Of a stretch of 64,000 bases of DNA, positions 11,317 through 20,053 are shown one piece after another (within the stretch, counting starts at the first letter, position 1; each line of letters begins with the position of its first letter). The stretch spans positions 3,222,501 to 3,286,500 of the forward strand of contig NZ_CP018099.1 of assembly GCF_001886815.1 (NCBI RefSeq), read 5' to 3'. The stretch comes from Caldithrix abyssi DSM 13497 (GTDB lineage Bacteria > Calditrichota > Calditrichia > Calditrichales > Calditrichaceae). A program made the position numbers and the translations under genes. The notes under the pieces were generated by a model that did no database searches, was not told the DNA's origin, and saw only the letters and a program-made list of their open reading frames with translations.

Positions 11317-11775
11317 GTGTATTGGGACTATTTAAACACGCCTCTTGGCTGGATTAAACTGGTAGCAAACCAAAACGGCCTGCTCGAAATTCAATTTGTG
11401 CCGCAGCCGGAAAAGACCTATTCGCCCAACTCCATTACCACAGCAGCCAGAAGGCAGTTGGAAGAATATTTTTCTGCCGAACGCACTGCGTTTAATCTGC
11501 CGCTGGAACCGCGGGGAACCGAATTCCAGAAACAGGTCTGGCAGGCCTTGCAAACCATACCCTTCGGGCAAACGGTGAGCTACAAAGACATTGCGCGTAT
11601 GATTCACAATCCCAAAGCGCTGCGCGCTGTTGGCCTGGCCAATGGGCGCAATCCCATTCCCATTATCATTCCCTGCCATCGTGTGATTGCCGCCGACGGC
11701 ACAATAGGCGGGTTTAGCGCAGGATTATGGCGAAAACACTGGCTGCTCCACCATGAACGGGTTTTGATGAGCTGA
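11317..11775 (+). CDS. ogt: Methylated-DNA--protein-cysteine methyltransferase
   Basis: It removes alkyl groups from O6-alkylguanine by suicidal transfer to its own cysteine. The active-site motif IIIPCHRVIAADGTIGG is intact, with acceptor Cys120. The preceding helix-turn-helix (TVSYKDIARMI, ALRAVGLANGRNP) and the arginine finger region are present. At 152 residues it is a compact Ogt/AGT form. The start is GTG at 11317, only 6 bases after the response regulator stop; no strong SD is visible, so translation may depend on coupling. Its place behind a two-component pair is unusual. The next 800 bases are a repeat array. Confidence 0.93.
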   Translation: MYWDYLNTPLGWIKLVANQNGLLEIQFVPQPEKTYSPNSITTAARRQLEEYFSAERTAFNLPLEPRGTEFQKQVWQALQTIPFGQTVSYKDIARMIHNPKALRAVGLANGRNPIPIIIPCHRVIAADGTIGGFSAGLWRKHWLLHHERVLMS

Positions 11776-11817
11776 CACACGGGTAAAATCAAAGAGTAAC
11801 GCAACGTCTTTTTGGTT

Positions 11818-11838
11818 GAATAGGTGAATGGTTGAATG
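11818..11838 (+). repeat. TTGAATGG-type microsatellite and leader of repeat array 1
   Basis: Degenerate TTGAATAGG / TGAATGG / TTGAATGGG units followed at 11840-11854 by a CGCCGACCTGTCAT leader that runs straight into repeat array 1. Matching leaders occur before array 3 (38520-38548) and alone at 28950-28985. Confidence 0.7.
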
Positions 11839-11848
11839 GGCGCCGACC

Positions 11849-12552
11849 TGTCATTCCGTCTGAGCGCAGCGAGAGGCGGAATCCACTGCATATTGGAAGG
11901 GATTCCTGCTTGCGCAGGAATGACGTGGGGGGTGCGTGGGAATGACTGCCCGGTGTCATTCCGGCCGAGCCCAGCGAGAGCCGGAATCCACTGCATAATG
12001 GAATGGATTCCCGCTTGCGCGGGAATGACGTGGGGGGGTGCGTGGGAATGACTGCACGGTGTCATTCCGGCCGAGCGTAGCGAGAGCCGGAATCCACTGC
12101 ATAATGGAAGGGATTCCCGCTTGCGCGGGAATGACGTGGGGCTTGCGTGGGAATGACTGCCCGGTGTCATTCCGGCCGAGCCCAGCGAGAGCCGGAATCC
12201 ACTGCATAATGGAATGGATTCCCGCTTGCGCGGGAATGACGTGGGGGGTGCGTGGGAATGACTGCCACGGTGTCATTCCGGCCGAGCCCAGCGAGAGCCG
12301 GAATCCACTGCATATTGGAAGGGATTCCTGCTTGCGCAGGAATGACGTGGAAGGGTGAAAGGGATTCCCGCTTGCGCGGGAATGACGTGGGGGGTGCGTG
12401 GGAATGACTGCCCGGTGTCATTCCGGCCGAGCGTAGCGAGAGCCGGAATCCACTGCATAATGGAAGGGATTCCCGCTTGCGCAGGAATGACATGGAAGGG
12501 TGGAAGGGATTCCCGCTTGCGCGGGAATGACTGTGGGGCTTGCGCGGGAATA
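11849..12552 (+). repeat. Palindromic repeat array 1 (six units, about 105-bp period)
   Basis: Six tandem units begin (TCATTCCG) near 11851, 11956, 12062, 12167, 12273 and 12418. Each has hairpin A, ATTCCGGC ... GCCGGAAT around a CGAGCSYAGCGAGA loop. A spacer CCACTGCATAATGGA follows, then hairpin B, ATTCCCGC-TTGC-GCGGGAAT, then GACGTGGGG and a degenerate half-copy GGGAATGACTGC. The last unit carries an extra hairpin B. Units 2 and 4 match each other, as do 3 and 6. Hairpin B has the ATTCCC-N8-GGGAAT layout of Neisseria dRS3-type elements. Open frames crossing it are by-products of the repeat, and no gene is present between 11776 and 12614. Confidence 0.93.
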
Positions 12553-12614
12553 AATTTTGGCTTCAAATTCCTTGCGCCCGTTTCAATCAAAGTCTTATTA
12601 GAGACTGCGCTGTG

Positions 12615-13967
12615 TTAGTTTTTTTGAATCTTCTTTAAAAAGTCGGGAATTAACTTTTCATTGATCGCTTTGGCTGCATTGCTTAAAGCCTTAAAGCCCG
12701 CTTTTTCATAATTTAAATCGATGCCTTTTACATTTTCCAGAACATTTTTGTAAATTTCCTGTCCGCTGCGCATGTCAATCACCGAAAAGGTTAAATTGAC
12801 AAAAGAAGAATACAGACCATACATCTCTGCGCCCTTACGCGCCGTGGCTTTAATCTTAATAATAAAATCAACATCAACCGGAGAATCAGTAAAAGTAAAG
12901 CCGTTGTTGCTTAAGATATTTTTTAACGCCGGTTCCAGTTGTTTAATTTCAAGCGGCCTGCCCAGATTGACCTCCTGGCTTTCAATGTAGGCGGTCAAGC
13001 CGCTTACGTTGATCATAAATCGCGTTGACGGACGCACCAGCGTATTAGTTATTCCTTTTAATAGGGGCGAAGGGTTGGTTTGACTGATTGATTTTTCAAT
13101 AGCCAGATCGGCAACCACGATTTGTAGATTGTCGTTCGCGTTTATTCTTAAAATACGTGAGTGCGCTTCTCCGCGCGCGTCCGTAAAGGCCTCTTTAATG
13201 AGATCCCCCGCGCCGCGCACAAAAGCAAAAGCAATCGGCAAATTCTGCACGGGCAAATCGCCGCGCGTGGCTTTAACCGTTAAGGGCTGCGAAACGGGCT
13301 GCCCCAATTTGCCTTTGAGCTGAGGATTGAGCGCCTGCAATTTAATTTCGCTCAAAATTCTTTGTAAGGAGGAATAGATTTCATTAAACAAAAAGACTTG
13401 CTGCCCGTTGATTTCTGTTTGCAACGGCTCGCCCAGATATTTTTCAATGGGCGGCAGCGCCTGAAAATAAAACAACAAGGCCCGATCGATTTTACCGTTT
13501 TCTTCAGCCGACCGCGCTCTTTGCAGCATGTCCACCGCCAGCGCCCTGGCTTTGGCCAATCGGGCGTTTTTTAACGCCTCGTACTTTTTTCTGGACAGCC
13601 GATAATACACCCAGTACTCAAGGTCGTTTTCCCATTTATCAACCAGTTCATAACCTTCCAATTCTGCTTTGGTGGAAGACTGAACGTAAGATTTAAATTC
13701 ATCCTGTAAAATTCCGGCCCTTTCCAGCACCTTTTGCACGGTCTGGCTGCTGATATTGATCTGGATTTCCGAAGCCAGATTGCTTAAGGCGTTGTCCATG
13801 GCAACCTTATGGTAGTCGGTAGGATGCTCGATCTTAGAAGCGTAGCCAATCCCCACGTAATACCCTTTAACTAAAGGTCTGTTTTCGATCCAATCCGGTC
13901 TGGATTTCTGGGCAAAAACCAGAGCGGTAAGGAAAATGACAAAAGAGGTGATTTTAAACACGCGCAT
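12615..13967 (-). CDS. LPP20-like envelope protein
   Basis: This 450-residue protein has a signal peptide (MRVFKITSFVIFLTALVFA, then Gln) and no lipobox. Residues 22-140 resemble the LPP20 family: PDWIENRP, then YYVGIGYASK, then an Ala-rich helix with SNLASEIQINISSQ. The middle (about 145-210) is helical. Residues 220-300 look like a beta-sandwich (VKATRGDLPVQNLPIAFAFV). The C-terminal 110 residues (LEPALKNILSNNGF ... VDFIIKIKATA) resemble the beta/alpha fold of CsgG-associated proteins. It would act in the periplasm or at the outer membrane. It shares strand and theme with the two genes upstream, but a terminator separates it from the nearer one. Confidence 0.75.
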   Translation of the reverse strand: MRVFKITSFVIFLTALVFAQKSRPDWIENRPLVKGYYVGIGYASKIEHPTDYHKVAMDNALSNLASEIQINISSQTVQKVLERAGILQDEFKSYVQSSTKAELEGYELVDKWENDLEYWVYYRLSRKKYEALKNARLAKARALAVDMLQRARSAEENGKIDRALLFYFQALPPIEKYLGEPLQTEINGQQVFLFNEIYSSLQRILSEIKLQALNPQLKGKLGQPVSQPLTVKATRGDLPVQNLPIAFAFVRGAGDLIKEAFTDARGEAHSRILRINANDNLQIVVADLAIEKSISQTNPSPLLKGITNTLVRPSTRFMINVSGLTAYIESQEVNLGRPLEIKQLEPALKNILSNNGFTFTDSPVDVDFIIKIKATARKGAEMYGLYSSFVNLTFSVIDMRSGQEIYKNVLENVKGIDLNYEKAGFKALSNAAKAINEKLIPDFLKKIQKN

Positions 13968-14025
13968 GGCCTGAGTCCTTTAATTTCAACTTGATACTTG
14001 TTAACGAGCCGTTTAAATAAAAATC

Positions 14026-14060
14026 AAAGAGAGTGTAAAAGAAGACTTTACACCCTCTTT
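14026..14060 (-). terminator. Terminator after the small beta-barrel gene
   Basis: AAAGAGAGTGTAAA (14026-14039) and TTTACACCCTCTTT (14047-14060) form a 14-bp stem with one mismatch and a 7-base loop. On the minus strand it is followed by GATTTTT. It sits 40 bases after the stop of the gene at 14100-14732. Confidence 0.85.
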
Positions 14061-14099
14061 AATCGATATCGTTCAATATGTTTATGCAGTAAGAAACAT

Positions 14100-14732
14100 T
14101 TAAAAAACCAGACCGGCTGTAATTCCAAGGAAAGTTGTATTCTCATCTTCGGTAAAAATAATGCGGTACAGGCCTTGAATAATCATATTCATTGTTTCGG
14201 TCATGGGCATTTCTAAACCTGCGCCGGCAGCCACGCCCATTTTTTTAGTTTCGTCGCTTTCTGATCCCATGTCAATGCCATTGTAACTTATGGTAACTTC
14301 TGTTTTTAGTATATTGTAGGTTCCCATTCCAAACAGAAAAAATTGCGTGGTGGCTTCTGGCGAGGTGAGATAAGGTCTAACGCCTATTCCGAATTCCAGG
14401 ATATTGGCGCTTCCATCAATACCCACGCCAGAATAATCTGTATAGGGATCCATCGCCTGGATATCTTCCATCATTTTGTCGCCATCAAACGCGAAAGGTT
14501 CATAAGCTGCCCCAAAGCTAATCCCCAGTTTTGGAGAAGGAAATACCACATATTGACCGTGAATACTGTAACCCATTTTAAAATAATCTTTGAAATCATC
14601 TGGTGCCATTGGAATCGCCAGTCCGCCAAAAACTTCAATCTGCGGCTTTCGCGAAATCTCCCCAAATTGAGAAAAACCCGAGGTTGTGAATACAAAAATC
14701 AAAATAATGGATAGGATAAAAAACTTTTTCAT
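14100..14732 (-). CDS. Small outer-membrane beta-barrel protein
   Basis: This 210-residue protein has a signal peptide (MKKFFILSIILIFVFTTSGFSQ) and then alternating beta-strands (KPQIEVFGGLAIPMAP, KLGISFGAAYEPF, GVAAGAGLEMPM). It ends in a terminal Phe (GITAGLVF), the usual C-terminal signal for assembly of outer-membrane barrels. The size fits an 8-stranded OmpA/OmpW-like barrel. A GGAGG lies just before the ATG. No substrate can be assigned. Confidence 0.8.
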   Translation of the reverse strand: MKKFFILSIILIFVFTTSGFSQFGEISRKPQIEVFGGLAIPMAPDDFKDYFKMGYSIHGQYVVFPSPKLGISFGAAYEPFAFDGDKMMEDIQAMDPYTDYSGVGIDGSANILEFGIGVRPYLTSPEATTQFFLFGMGTYNILKTEVTISYNGIDMGSESDETKKMGVAAGAGLEMPMTETMNMIIQGLYRIIFTEDENTTFLGITAGLVF

Positions 14733-14961
14733 AAATCCTCCTTTTAATGAGTTTGAGTTTAGTGAATTGACTAGACAAGGTAGTTATTAAATAGCCTTTA
14801 ATTTTTAAACAGTTTTAAATATTTCTTACATTTTTATCGTATTTTAACTCCTCCCACCATAATTTTTTTAAGTCCCCATTCATTACCTGCGACATGCTCT
14901 TTGAGTCTTTTTTGAAAAATATAGGGAACACTTTCTATCAAAAATCACTATTTAAAGGCTT

Positions 14962-16116
14962 TCATTTTGTAATAACCTTATCAAGTTTTTGTGGCTGCCC
15001 GGAAAGTATTTTTGTAGTTTCAGCCATCGAATAGGCTGGAAATATTTCTGTAATCCGTACTTCGCATACCTGATTAATGATGCGGCCTATCACTTCTTTG
15101 GTAACAGGGTGTACAATGGGATCGCCTTCTCGATAAACCAGACATTTCATACCTTTTTTAAGCCCTTTTTTTAGCCCGATATCCAGCGTTACTCTGTTTC
15201 CCTGAACATTGATTACCAAGCCCTGAACGATGGGCAGATCTTTTTTAAACTTTTCGGCCAATTGATTAACCATTTCAGCAATCTGATAGATAGATAGCTT
15301 ATTGGAATAGGCGTCCTGTGCAGAAATAATGGTGGCGTTTTCCGTATCGATTAAACGGGCGTCAATACTAAGCGAATTCCCGGCGCGTGTAACGCTACCC
15401 AGAATAACGGCATCCACACCAATGCCCTTACCGATCTCCGCAGCGGTCGTCGGATCTATGATTCCGGACAATCCTAACTTTTGTTCTTCCAAAATCCTTT
15501 CCAGTTGGGCTCGTTCAATTACCTTAAAACGACCGCTATTTACAAAACCGGTAATTAATTTGTCCAAAAAATCTATATCCTGAAGCTCGGTCCCGATTCC
15601 CTGGCTAGAAAAAGGTAGTACGGCAATACTCAGGCGTTCGCCCACCAGGTTCATGTTGTTGGCCTCTGTATTTGTCGGCGGCAAAGGCTTTTCGGGCACT
15701 GAGGGCTTTGTTGACACTGATTCGCTAGTGGGAGGGCCATCAGTATCACTCTCCTTTATTAATTGTAAATACCTTTTAGCCCGAAGAGACGGTTGCTGAT
15801 TTAAGGAGATTATTAAATGTTTACGAGCTTCTTCTTTCATGCCAAGGTGATACAGCGCAATTCCCAACTCTCGATGAGGAAAGTATTGGATAAATGTGGT
15901 TCCGTAAGCACGAGTCTTCTTTCGATCGACATTCTTCACTTTTAAACAGGCCTTAAAGTGTTCAACGGCTTCACTGTATTCCCCCCGTTCCATGGCCTGT
16001 AACCCGTTATAATAAACTTTGTACCATTTTAATTGTTGAGCATTTAAGTCGGATAGTAACAATGGTAAGAATAAGGTAAACATAAAAATTAAAAGCGTAC
16101 GCGAACAGTTTTTCAT
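14962..16116 (-). CDS. TPR + CsgG/FlgT-like envelope protein
   Basis: After a signal peptide (MKNCSRTLLIFMFTLFLPLLLS) there is a TPR-like stretch (YYNGLQAMERGEYSEAVEHF, ELGIALYHLGMKEEA) to about residue 115, then a Pro/Thr linker. Residues about 165-300 are a CsgG-like domain (LSIAVLPFSSQG, GRFKVIERAQLERILEEQKL, IGVDAVILGSVT, ARLIDTENATIISAQ). The last 80 residues resemble the FlgT C-terminal barrel (VTLDIGLKKGLKKGMKCLVY). CsgG-type proteins form or line outer-membrane secretion pores. I chose ATG 16116 because GGAGAG lies 6 bases upstream; a GTG at 16122 would have no room for an SD. It diverges from the beta-helix gene. Confidence 0.82.
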   Translation of the reverse strand: MKNCSRTLLIFMFTLFLPLLLSDLNAQQLKWYKVYYNGLQAMERGEYSEAVEHFKACLKVKNVDRKKTRAYGTTFIQYFPHRELGIALYHLGMKEEARKHLIISLNQQPSLRAKRYLQLIKESDTDGPPTSESVSTKPSVPEKPLPPTNTEANNMNLVGERLSIAVLPFSSQGIGTELQDIDFLDKLITGFVNSGRFKVIERAQLERILEEQKLGLSGIIDPTTAAEIGKGIGVDAVILGSVTRAGNSLSIDARLIDTENATIISAQDAYSNKLSIYQIAEMVNQLAEKFKKDLPIVQGLVINVQGNRVTLDIGLKKGLKKGMKCLVYREGDPIVHPVTKEVIGRIINQVCEVRITEIFPAYSMAETTKILSGQPQKLDKVITK

Positions 16117-16330
16117 GACCACTCTCCGAAGACCTACTTTATTTTAATTTAATGATTATAACCATAATGTCAACATCAATACACTTAATCATTAAATTTG
16201 TTTTACGGCATAATTTTTGTAAAATTTAGGTTGAAATTAAAAAAAATGCAAAATAAGCAAGTTCAAATTGATATTACCCGTACCTTGTTTTGTTAAATGT
16301 GCAAAAAATTTACATAACTGGAGATAAGAT

Positions 16331-17965
16331 ATGCTGCGAATCATTCTAATCATATTAACTATGTCACAAATGCTCTTCGGATTATCAATTTATTTTGTGG
16401 ACAACACGGCCGGCAACAACGGAGATGGCAGTTTTGAACAGCCATTTAACTCCATTGCGGAAGGCATGTCGCACCTGCAGGCCGGAGATACGCTTTTTGT
16501 CAGAGGATCGCAATCAGGCCCGGCGCAAATTTATAACGAAGAGCTGTATTTGAGCGATTCTTCTCCAGCCGGAACGCAGGAAGCGCCCATTGTGGTAAAG
16601 GCCTATCAAAATGAACAGGTTCGCATCATTTTACAATCGTCTTTCAGCATTTACGCAACGCACTGGACTTTTGAAGACCTGATTTTCGACATGGACAGCA
16701 AAAACTACGACACCATTAAATTAAAAGGCGATTATATTACTTTTAGAAATTGTGAAATTACCAATGGTCAAAAAGATGGCTTTGACATCGCCGGCGCAAG
16801 CTACACATTAATTGAAAACTGCATTATTCATAATTTTACACGCAGCGATCAGTACGACGCGCATGGCATCATTTTAGACGGCGGCCTGGATAATGTGTTC
16901 AGAAACAATACCATTTACGATTGTAAGGGAGACTGCATTCAACTTTACAAAAGCGAGCAAAACTACGGCACGCTTATTGAAGGAAATAATTTGTACACCA
17001 CGCTGGGGGCTGGTTCAGAAAACGCCATTGACGTGAAAGCGGCCCGCAATCTTAGAATCATTAACAACAAGATGCACGGTTTTCATGATTCCGAAGATAG
17101 CGACGGCGTGGCTTTAAAAATCAACAAAGATTCGGACGACATTCTCATTTACGGAAACGATATTTACGAAAGCAACGGCGGCATCAGAGTCAGCGGCGGA
17201 GATGTGGATTCCATTCGCATTGAACGCAATGTGATCCACGATTTGCACGTGGACGGCGGCGACAGTTCCAAATACGGCTATGGCATACAATTTGACGGCG
17301 TTAACAAAGTCCATTTAATCAACAACACCATGGCCAATATTCCAGGCCCCCTTTTCTGGATTGCCAGCGGCAGCGCCACCGACATCCGCATGGAAAACAA
17401 TCTCTTTTACCGCAGCAATGCATTCAAAGGTTCGGCTTCCGAGTTTAAGGGCAACGTATTCATCGATTTTAATGGATGGTTTAAATGTCAGGAAATCATT
17501 GCCAGCGATAACCAGGTGATCGGCGATGATCCTTCTTTTGTAGATGAAGCGAATTATGACTATCATTTAAGAGGCAACAGCCCGGCCATTGACGCCGGAA
17601 ATCCTGCCACCGGTAGCGACTTTCCTGGCGGGCGCGTGGATCTTGGGGCATTTGAATACGAGCCGGCAACGCCCATCGATCAAACGCCCCCTCAGCCGCC
17701 TCAAAATCTACGTTTTTTTAACTGCTACCCCAATCCATTTAATCCCGATACCATCCTGGAATATGAACTGGTTAAAAGCGGGCAGGTCAGGCTGGATATT
17801 TTCAATATTCTTGGCGAAAGGATAGACACCCTGACCAACGGCTTTCAATCAGCCGGTATTTACCAAAAACGCTGGCTGGCTAATGCCCTGCCCGCCGGCA
17901 TTTACTTTGCCAGGCTGCAGATTGGCCGGCAAACCAAAGTGCAATCGCTTATTCTTTTAAAATAA
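16331..17965 (+). CDS. Secreted beta-helix protein with C-terminal sorting domain
   Basis: This 544-residue protein has a short signal peptide (MLRIILIILTMSQMLFG). Next is YFVDNTAGNNGDGSFEQPFN, the usual opening of right-handed parallel beta-helix proteins (polysaccharide-lyase-like, DUF1565 type), then many turns (ITFRNCEITNGQKDGFDIAG, LIENCIIHNF, LRIINNKMHGF). Residues about 455-544 are a sorting domain: CYPNPFNPDTILEYEL, GQVRLDIFNILGERIDTL, LPAGIYFARL, ending VQSLILLK. Cell-surface polysaccharide binding or cleavage is likely but no catalytic residues can be fixed by eye. GGAG precedes the ATG. Confidence 0.85.
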   Translation: MLRIILIILTMSQMLFGLSIYFVDNTAGNNGDGSFEQPFNSIAEGMSHLQAGDTLFVRGSQSGPAQIYNEELYLSDSSPAGTQEAPIVVKAYQNEQVRIILQSSFSIYATHWTFEDLIFDMDSKNYDTIKLKGDYITFRNCEITNGQKDGFDIAGASYTLIENCIIHNFTRSDQYDAHGIILDGGLDNVFRNNTIYDCKGDCIQLYKSEQNYGTLIEGNNLYTTLGAGSENAIDVKAARNLRIINNKMHGFHDSEDSDGVALKINKDSDDILIYGNDIYESNGGIRVSGGDVDSIRIERNVIHDLHVDGGDSSKYGYGIQFDGVNKVHLINNTMANIPGPLFWIASGSATDIRMENNLFYRSNAFKGSASEFKGNVFIDFNGWFKCQEIIASDNQVIGDDPSFVDEANYDYHLRGNSPAIDAGNPATGSDFPGGRVDLGAFEYEPATPIDQTPPQPPQNLRFFNCYPNPFNPDTILEYELVKSGQVRLDIFNILGERIDTLTNGFQSAGIYQKRWLANALPAGIYFARLQIGRQTKVQSLILLK

Positions 17966-18125
17966 GTATTATTTGCATTTTAGACTCCAATTCATCAAAT
18001 TCTTAACAGTAATAAATAGATGGGTATCAATTAAATTTTTTCACATCTTAAATTCTGAAGCTAAAATTCCGAGTATCGACCATAGTGTTAGCGATCATGA
18101 TCAAAAATTTTCGGTGGAGCGAATG

Positions 18126-19601
18126 ATGAGAATTTTTAATCGATTGTTCTGGTTACCTCTGCTGGTCTTGTCTCTGGTACAAAGTCAATCGGCAGACTTT
18201 AACTTTCAGCGCTACATCCAAACTCAGGAAACGACCGGACTTCTTAAAAACGCACAATGGAGTCTTTACGCCATTTACGCCGATTCCAAAAAACCTGTTA
18301 TTGAGCACAACATCCGCTTTGCGCTGGCTCCTGCTTCGTGCCTTAAATTGATTACCACCGGCGCGGCGCTTAAAATTCTGGGCGCCGATTACACTTTTAA
18401 GACCTGTGTGTTAACAGACGGCTTTATCGCCCCAAACGGTCAAATAAAAGGCAACATTATTTTAAAAGGAGGTGGTGATCCGACACTGGGTTCAGCGGTC
18501 GTTCCGGGCAGTCTTCCGCTCGATTCGCTGTTTTTAAGCTGGGTGCAGGCTTTAAAACAAAAAGGCATCAGGCGCATTGAAGGCGATATTATTGCCGATG
18601 CCACTCTATTTGATCCTCATCCCATCCCCGACAACTGGGCGTGGGTCGATATGGGCAATTACTACGGCGCCTCATCGCCGGCGCTGAGCATTCATGACAA
18701 CCTTTATTATTTGATCTTTAAACCGTCTCGAACCGTTGGGCAGCCGGCTGCAATTCTTGCAACCAGGCCTTACATTTCTGGCTTATCTTTTGAGAATCAC
18801 GTGCTAACCGGCCCGGCCGGCAGCGGCGACAATGCATACATTTATTGCGCTCCGCAGCAATTTAAGGCGCGCGTTTTCGGCACCGTTCCGGCAGGCGTGG
18901 ACTCGTTTACGATTAAAGGTTCCATACCTGATCCGGCGCTTTTTGCCGCTCAATATTTTTTAACCTTTTTGCAAAAAAACGGTATTAACGTAACGGGAAA
19001 AGCGCTGACGTTGAAAAAGCCAGCCAGGACCAGGCGTCAAATCCTGCTGGCAGAAACCACCTCGCCGCCACTTAAAAAGATTATCGAACAAATCAATAAA
19101 CGCAGCATCAATCTCTATTGCGAGATGCTGGTCAAAGCCATTTCTATTGAACGGGGCGGAAACGGCAACACCAAACACGGATTAAATGTTATTAAAAAAA
19201 CTCTGGAAGATTTAAAGGTCAATACCGAGGGGCTCCATCTCTCCGACGGAAGCGGTCTGTCGCGCACGAACGCCATCACGGTTCGGACAATGGTTGAATT
19301 TTTAAACGCCATGCGCCACGACGAACAGTTTACAGACTACCTGCATTCGCTTTCGCTGGCCGGCGATCCGAACGATGTGGGCTATTTTAAAAAATGGGGG
19401 GTTGGCACCAAACTGGCTAAAAACGCACGCCTTAAATCCGGCTTAATCGAAAGCGTCCGCAGCCATTCGGGCTATTTGCGCGATAGTTCCGGCCGCTGGA
19501 TTATCTTCTCTTTTATCGCTAACAATTTTGATGGCCATTTTAGCGCTATCGATCGCATTCATGAAAGCCTGCTCATCCAATTGAGCAACCTTGAAAATTA
19601 G
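18126..19601 (+). CDS. dacB: D-Ala-D-Ala carboxypeptidase/endopeptidase (PBP4 family)
   Basis: This peptidase S13 protein trims and cuts peptidoglycan peptides in the periplasm. The three active-site motifs are present: SxxK as SCLK (nucleophile Ser71, Lys74), SxN as SIN (RSINLYCEML), and KTG as KSG (RLKSGLIESV). The long insertion between motifs 1 and 2 typical of class C penicillin-binding proteins is present. The open frame extends back to 17973, but ATG 18126 (or the adjacent 18123) is preferred: GGTGGAG sits just upstream and the protein then begins with a normal signal peptide (MRIFNRLFWLPLLVLSLVQSQS). That gives 491 residues. Confidence 0.92.
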   Translation: MRIFNRLFWLPLLVLSLVQSQSADFNFQRYIQTQETTGLLKNAQWSLYAIYADSKKPVIEHNIRFALAPASCLKLITTGAALKILGADYTFKTCVLTDGFIAPNGQIKGNIILKGGGDPTLGSAVVPGSLPLDSLFLSWVQALKQKGIRRIEGDIIADATLFDPHPIPDNWAWVDMGNYYGASSPALSIHDNLYYLIFKPSRTVGQPAAILATRPYISGLSFENHVLTGPAGSGDNAYIYCAPQQFKARVFGTVPAGVDSFTIKGSIPDPALFAAQYFLTFLQKNGINVTGKALTLKKPARTRRQILLAETTSPPLKKIIEQINKRSINLYCEMLVKAISIERGGNGNTKHGLNVIKKTLEDLKVNTEGLHLSDGSGLSRTNAITVRTMVEFLNAMRHDEQFTDYLHSLSLAGDPNDVGYFKKWGVGTKLAKNARLKSGLIESVRSHSGYLRDSSGRWIIFSFIANNFDGHFSAIDRIHESLLIQLSNLEN

Positions 19602-19635
19602 AAATAACAAGTCCAATTAACATGGAAGACAGGCC

Positions 19636-19980
19636 ATGAAAATTAAAGAAAATATCCAGCTCAAAGTAGCGGTCCTTAAGCTGCAGGGTAAGCTCATGGG
19701 CCCGCCAGAAACCGAAGAACTGGAAAAACATGTGGATCATCTGATTAAGGAGGGGTTAAAACTATTCGTATTCGACATGAAAAACGTTCGCTGGTTGAAC
19801 AGCATGGGCATGGGCGCCATCATTAAATGCTTAAAAAAGATTCAGGCCATTGAGGGACATCTTATGTTAGCCGAGCTTTCTCCAAAAATTAACAGCATCA
19901 TGTCCATTTCGCAGATGAATCGCGTATTTAAGACCAAAAACACCGTAAAAGAAGCCGTGAATGAATTAAACAATATTTAA
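19636..19980 (+). CDS. STAS-domain anti-sigma factor antagonist
   Basis: This 114-residue protein is a single STAS domain of the SpoIIAA/RsbV type. The phosphorylatable serine lies in WLNSMGMGAIIKCLK. The usual VLKLQGKLMGP opening and the LMLAELSPKINSIMSIS strand-helix are present. In partner switching, the unphosphorylated form captures an anti-sigma kinase. No kinase or phosphatase gene is adjacent here; candidates are in the 55-61 kb operon. It lies 34 bases after the PBP4 gene and may be co-transcribed. Confidence 0.92.
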   Translation: MKIKENIQLKVAVLKLQGKLMGPPETEELEKHVDHLIKEGLKLFVFDMKNVRWLNSMGMGAIIKCLKKIQAIEGHLMLAELSPKINSIMSISQMNRVFKTKNTVKEAVNELNNI

Positions 19981-19982
19981 TC

Positions 19983-20025
19983 AAAAAAAAACGGAGGCGG
20001 CAGATTACCGATCTACCCGCCTCCG
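19983..20025 (-). terminator. Terminator of the peptide transporter gene
   Basis: CGGAGGCGG (19992-20000) pairs with CCGCCTCCG (20017-20025) around a 16-base loop. On the minus strand the stem is followed by a run of eight or more T, making it a strong terminator for the gene at 20054. On the plus strand there is no T-run, though the hairpin may still help end the STAS transcript. Confidence 0.88.
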
Positions 20026-20053
20026 CTGTCATTTAACCTTCAAAATAATTCTA

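Noticed and set aside
11849-12552. CRISPR array
   Set aside because: Units are contiguous, palindromic and of 105-145 bp, with conserved rather than unique sequence between hairpins, and no cas genes are in the window.
11604-12618. Overlapping open frames on both strands encoding VIPAQAGIP-like peptides
   Set aside because: They are translations of the palindromic repeat units and recur in the same form at 24.1-24.5 kb and 38.5-39.3 kb. They lack SDs and have no independent coding character.
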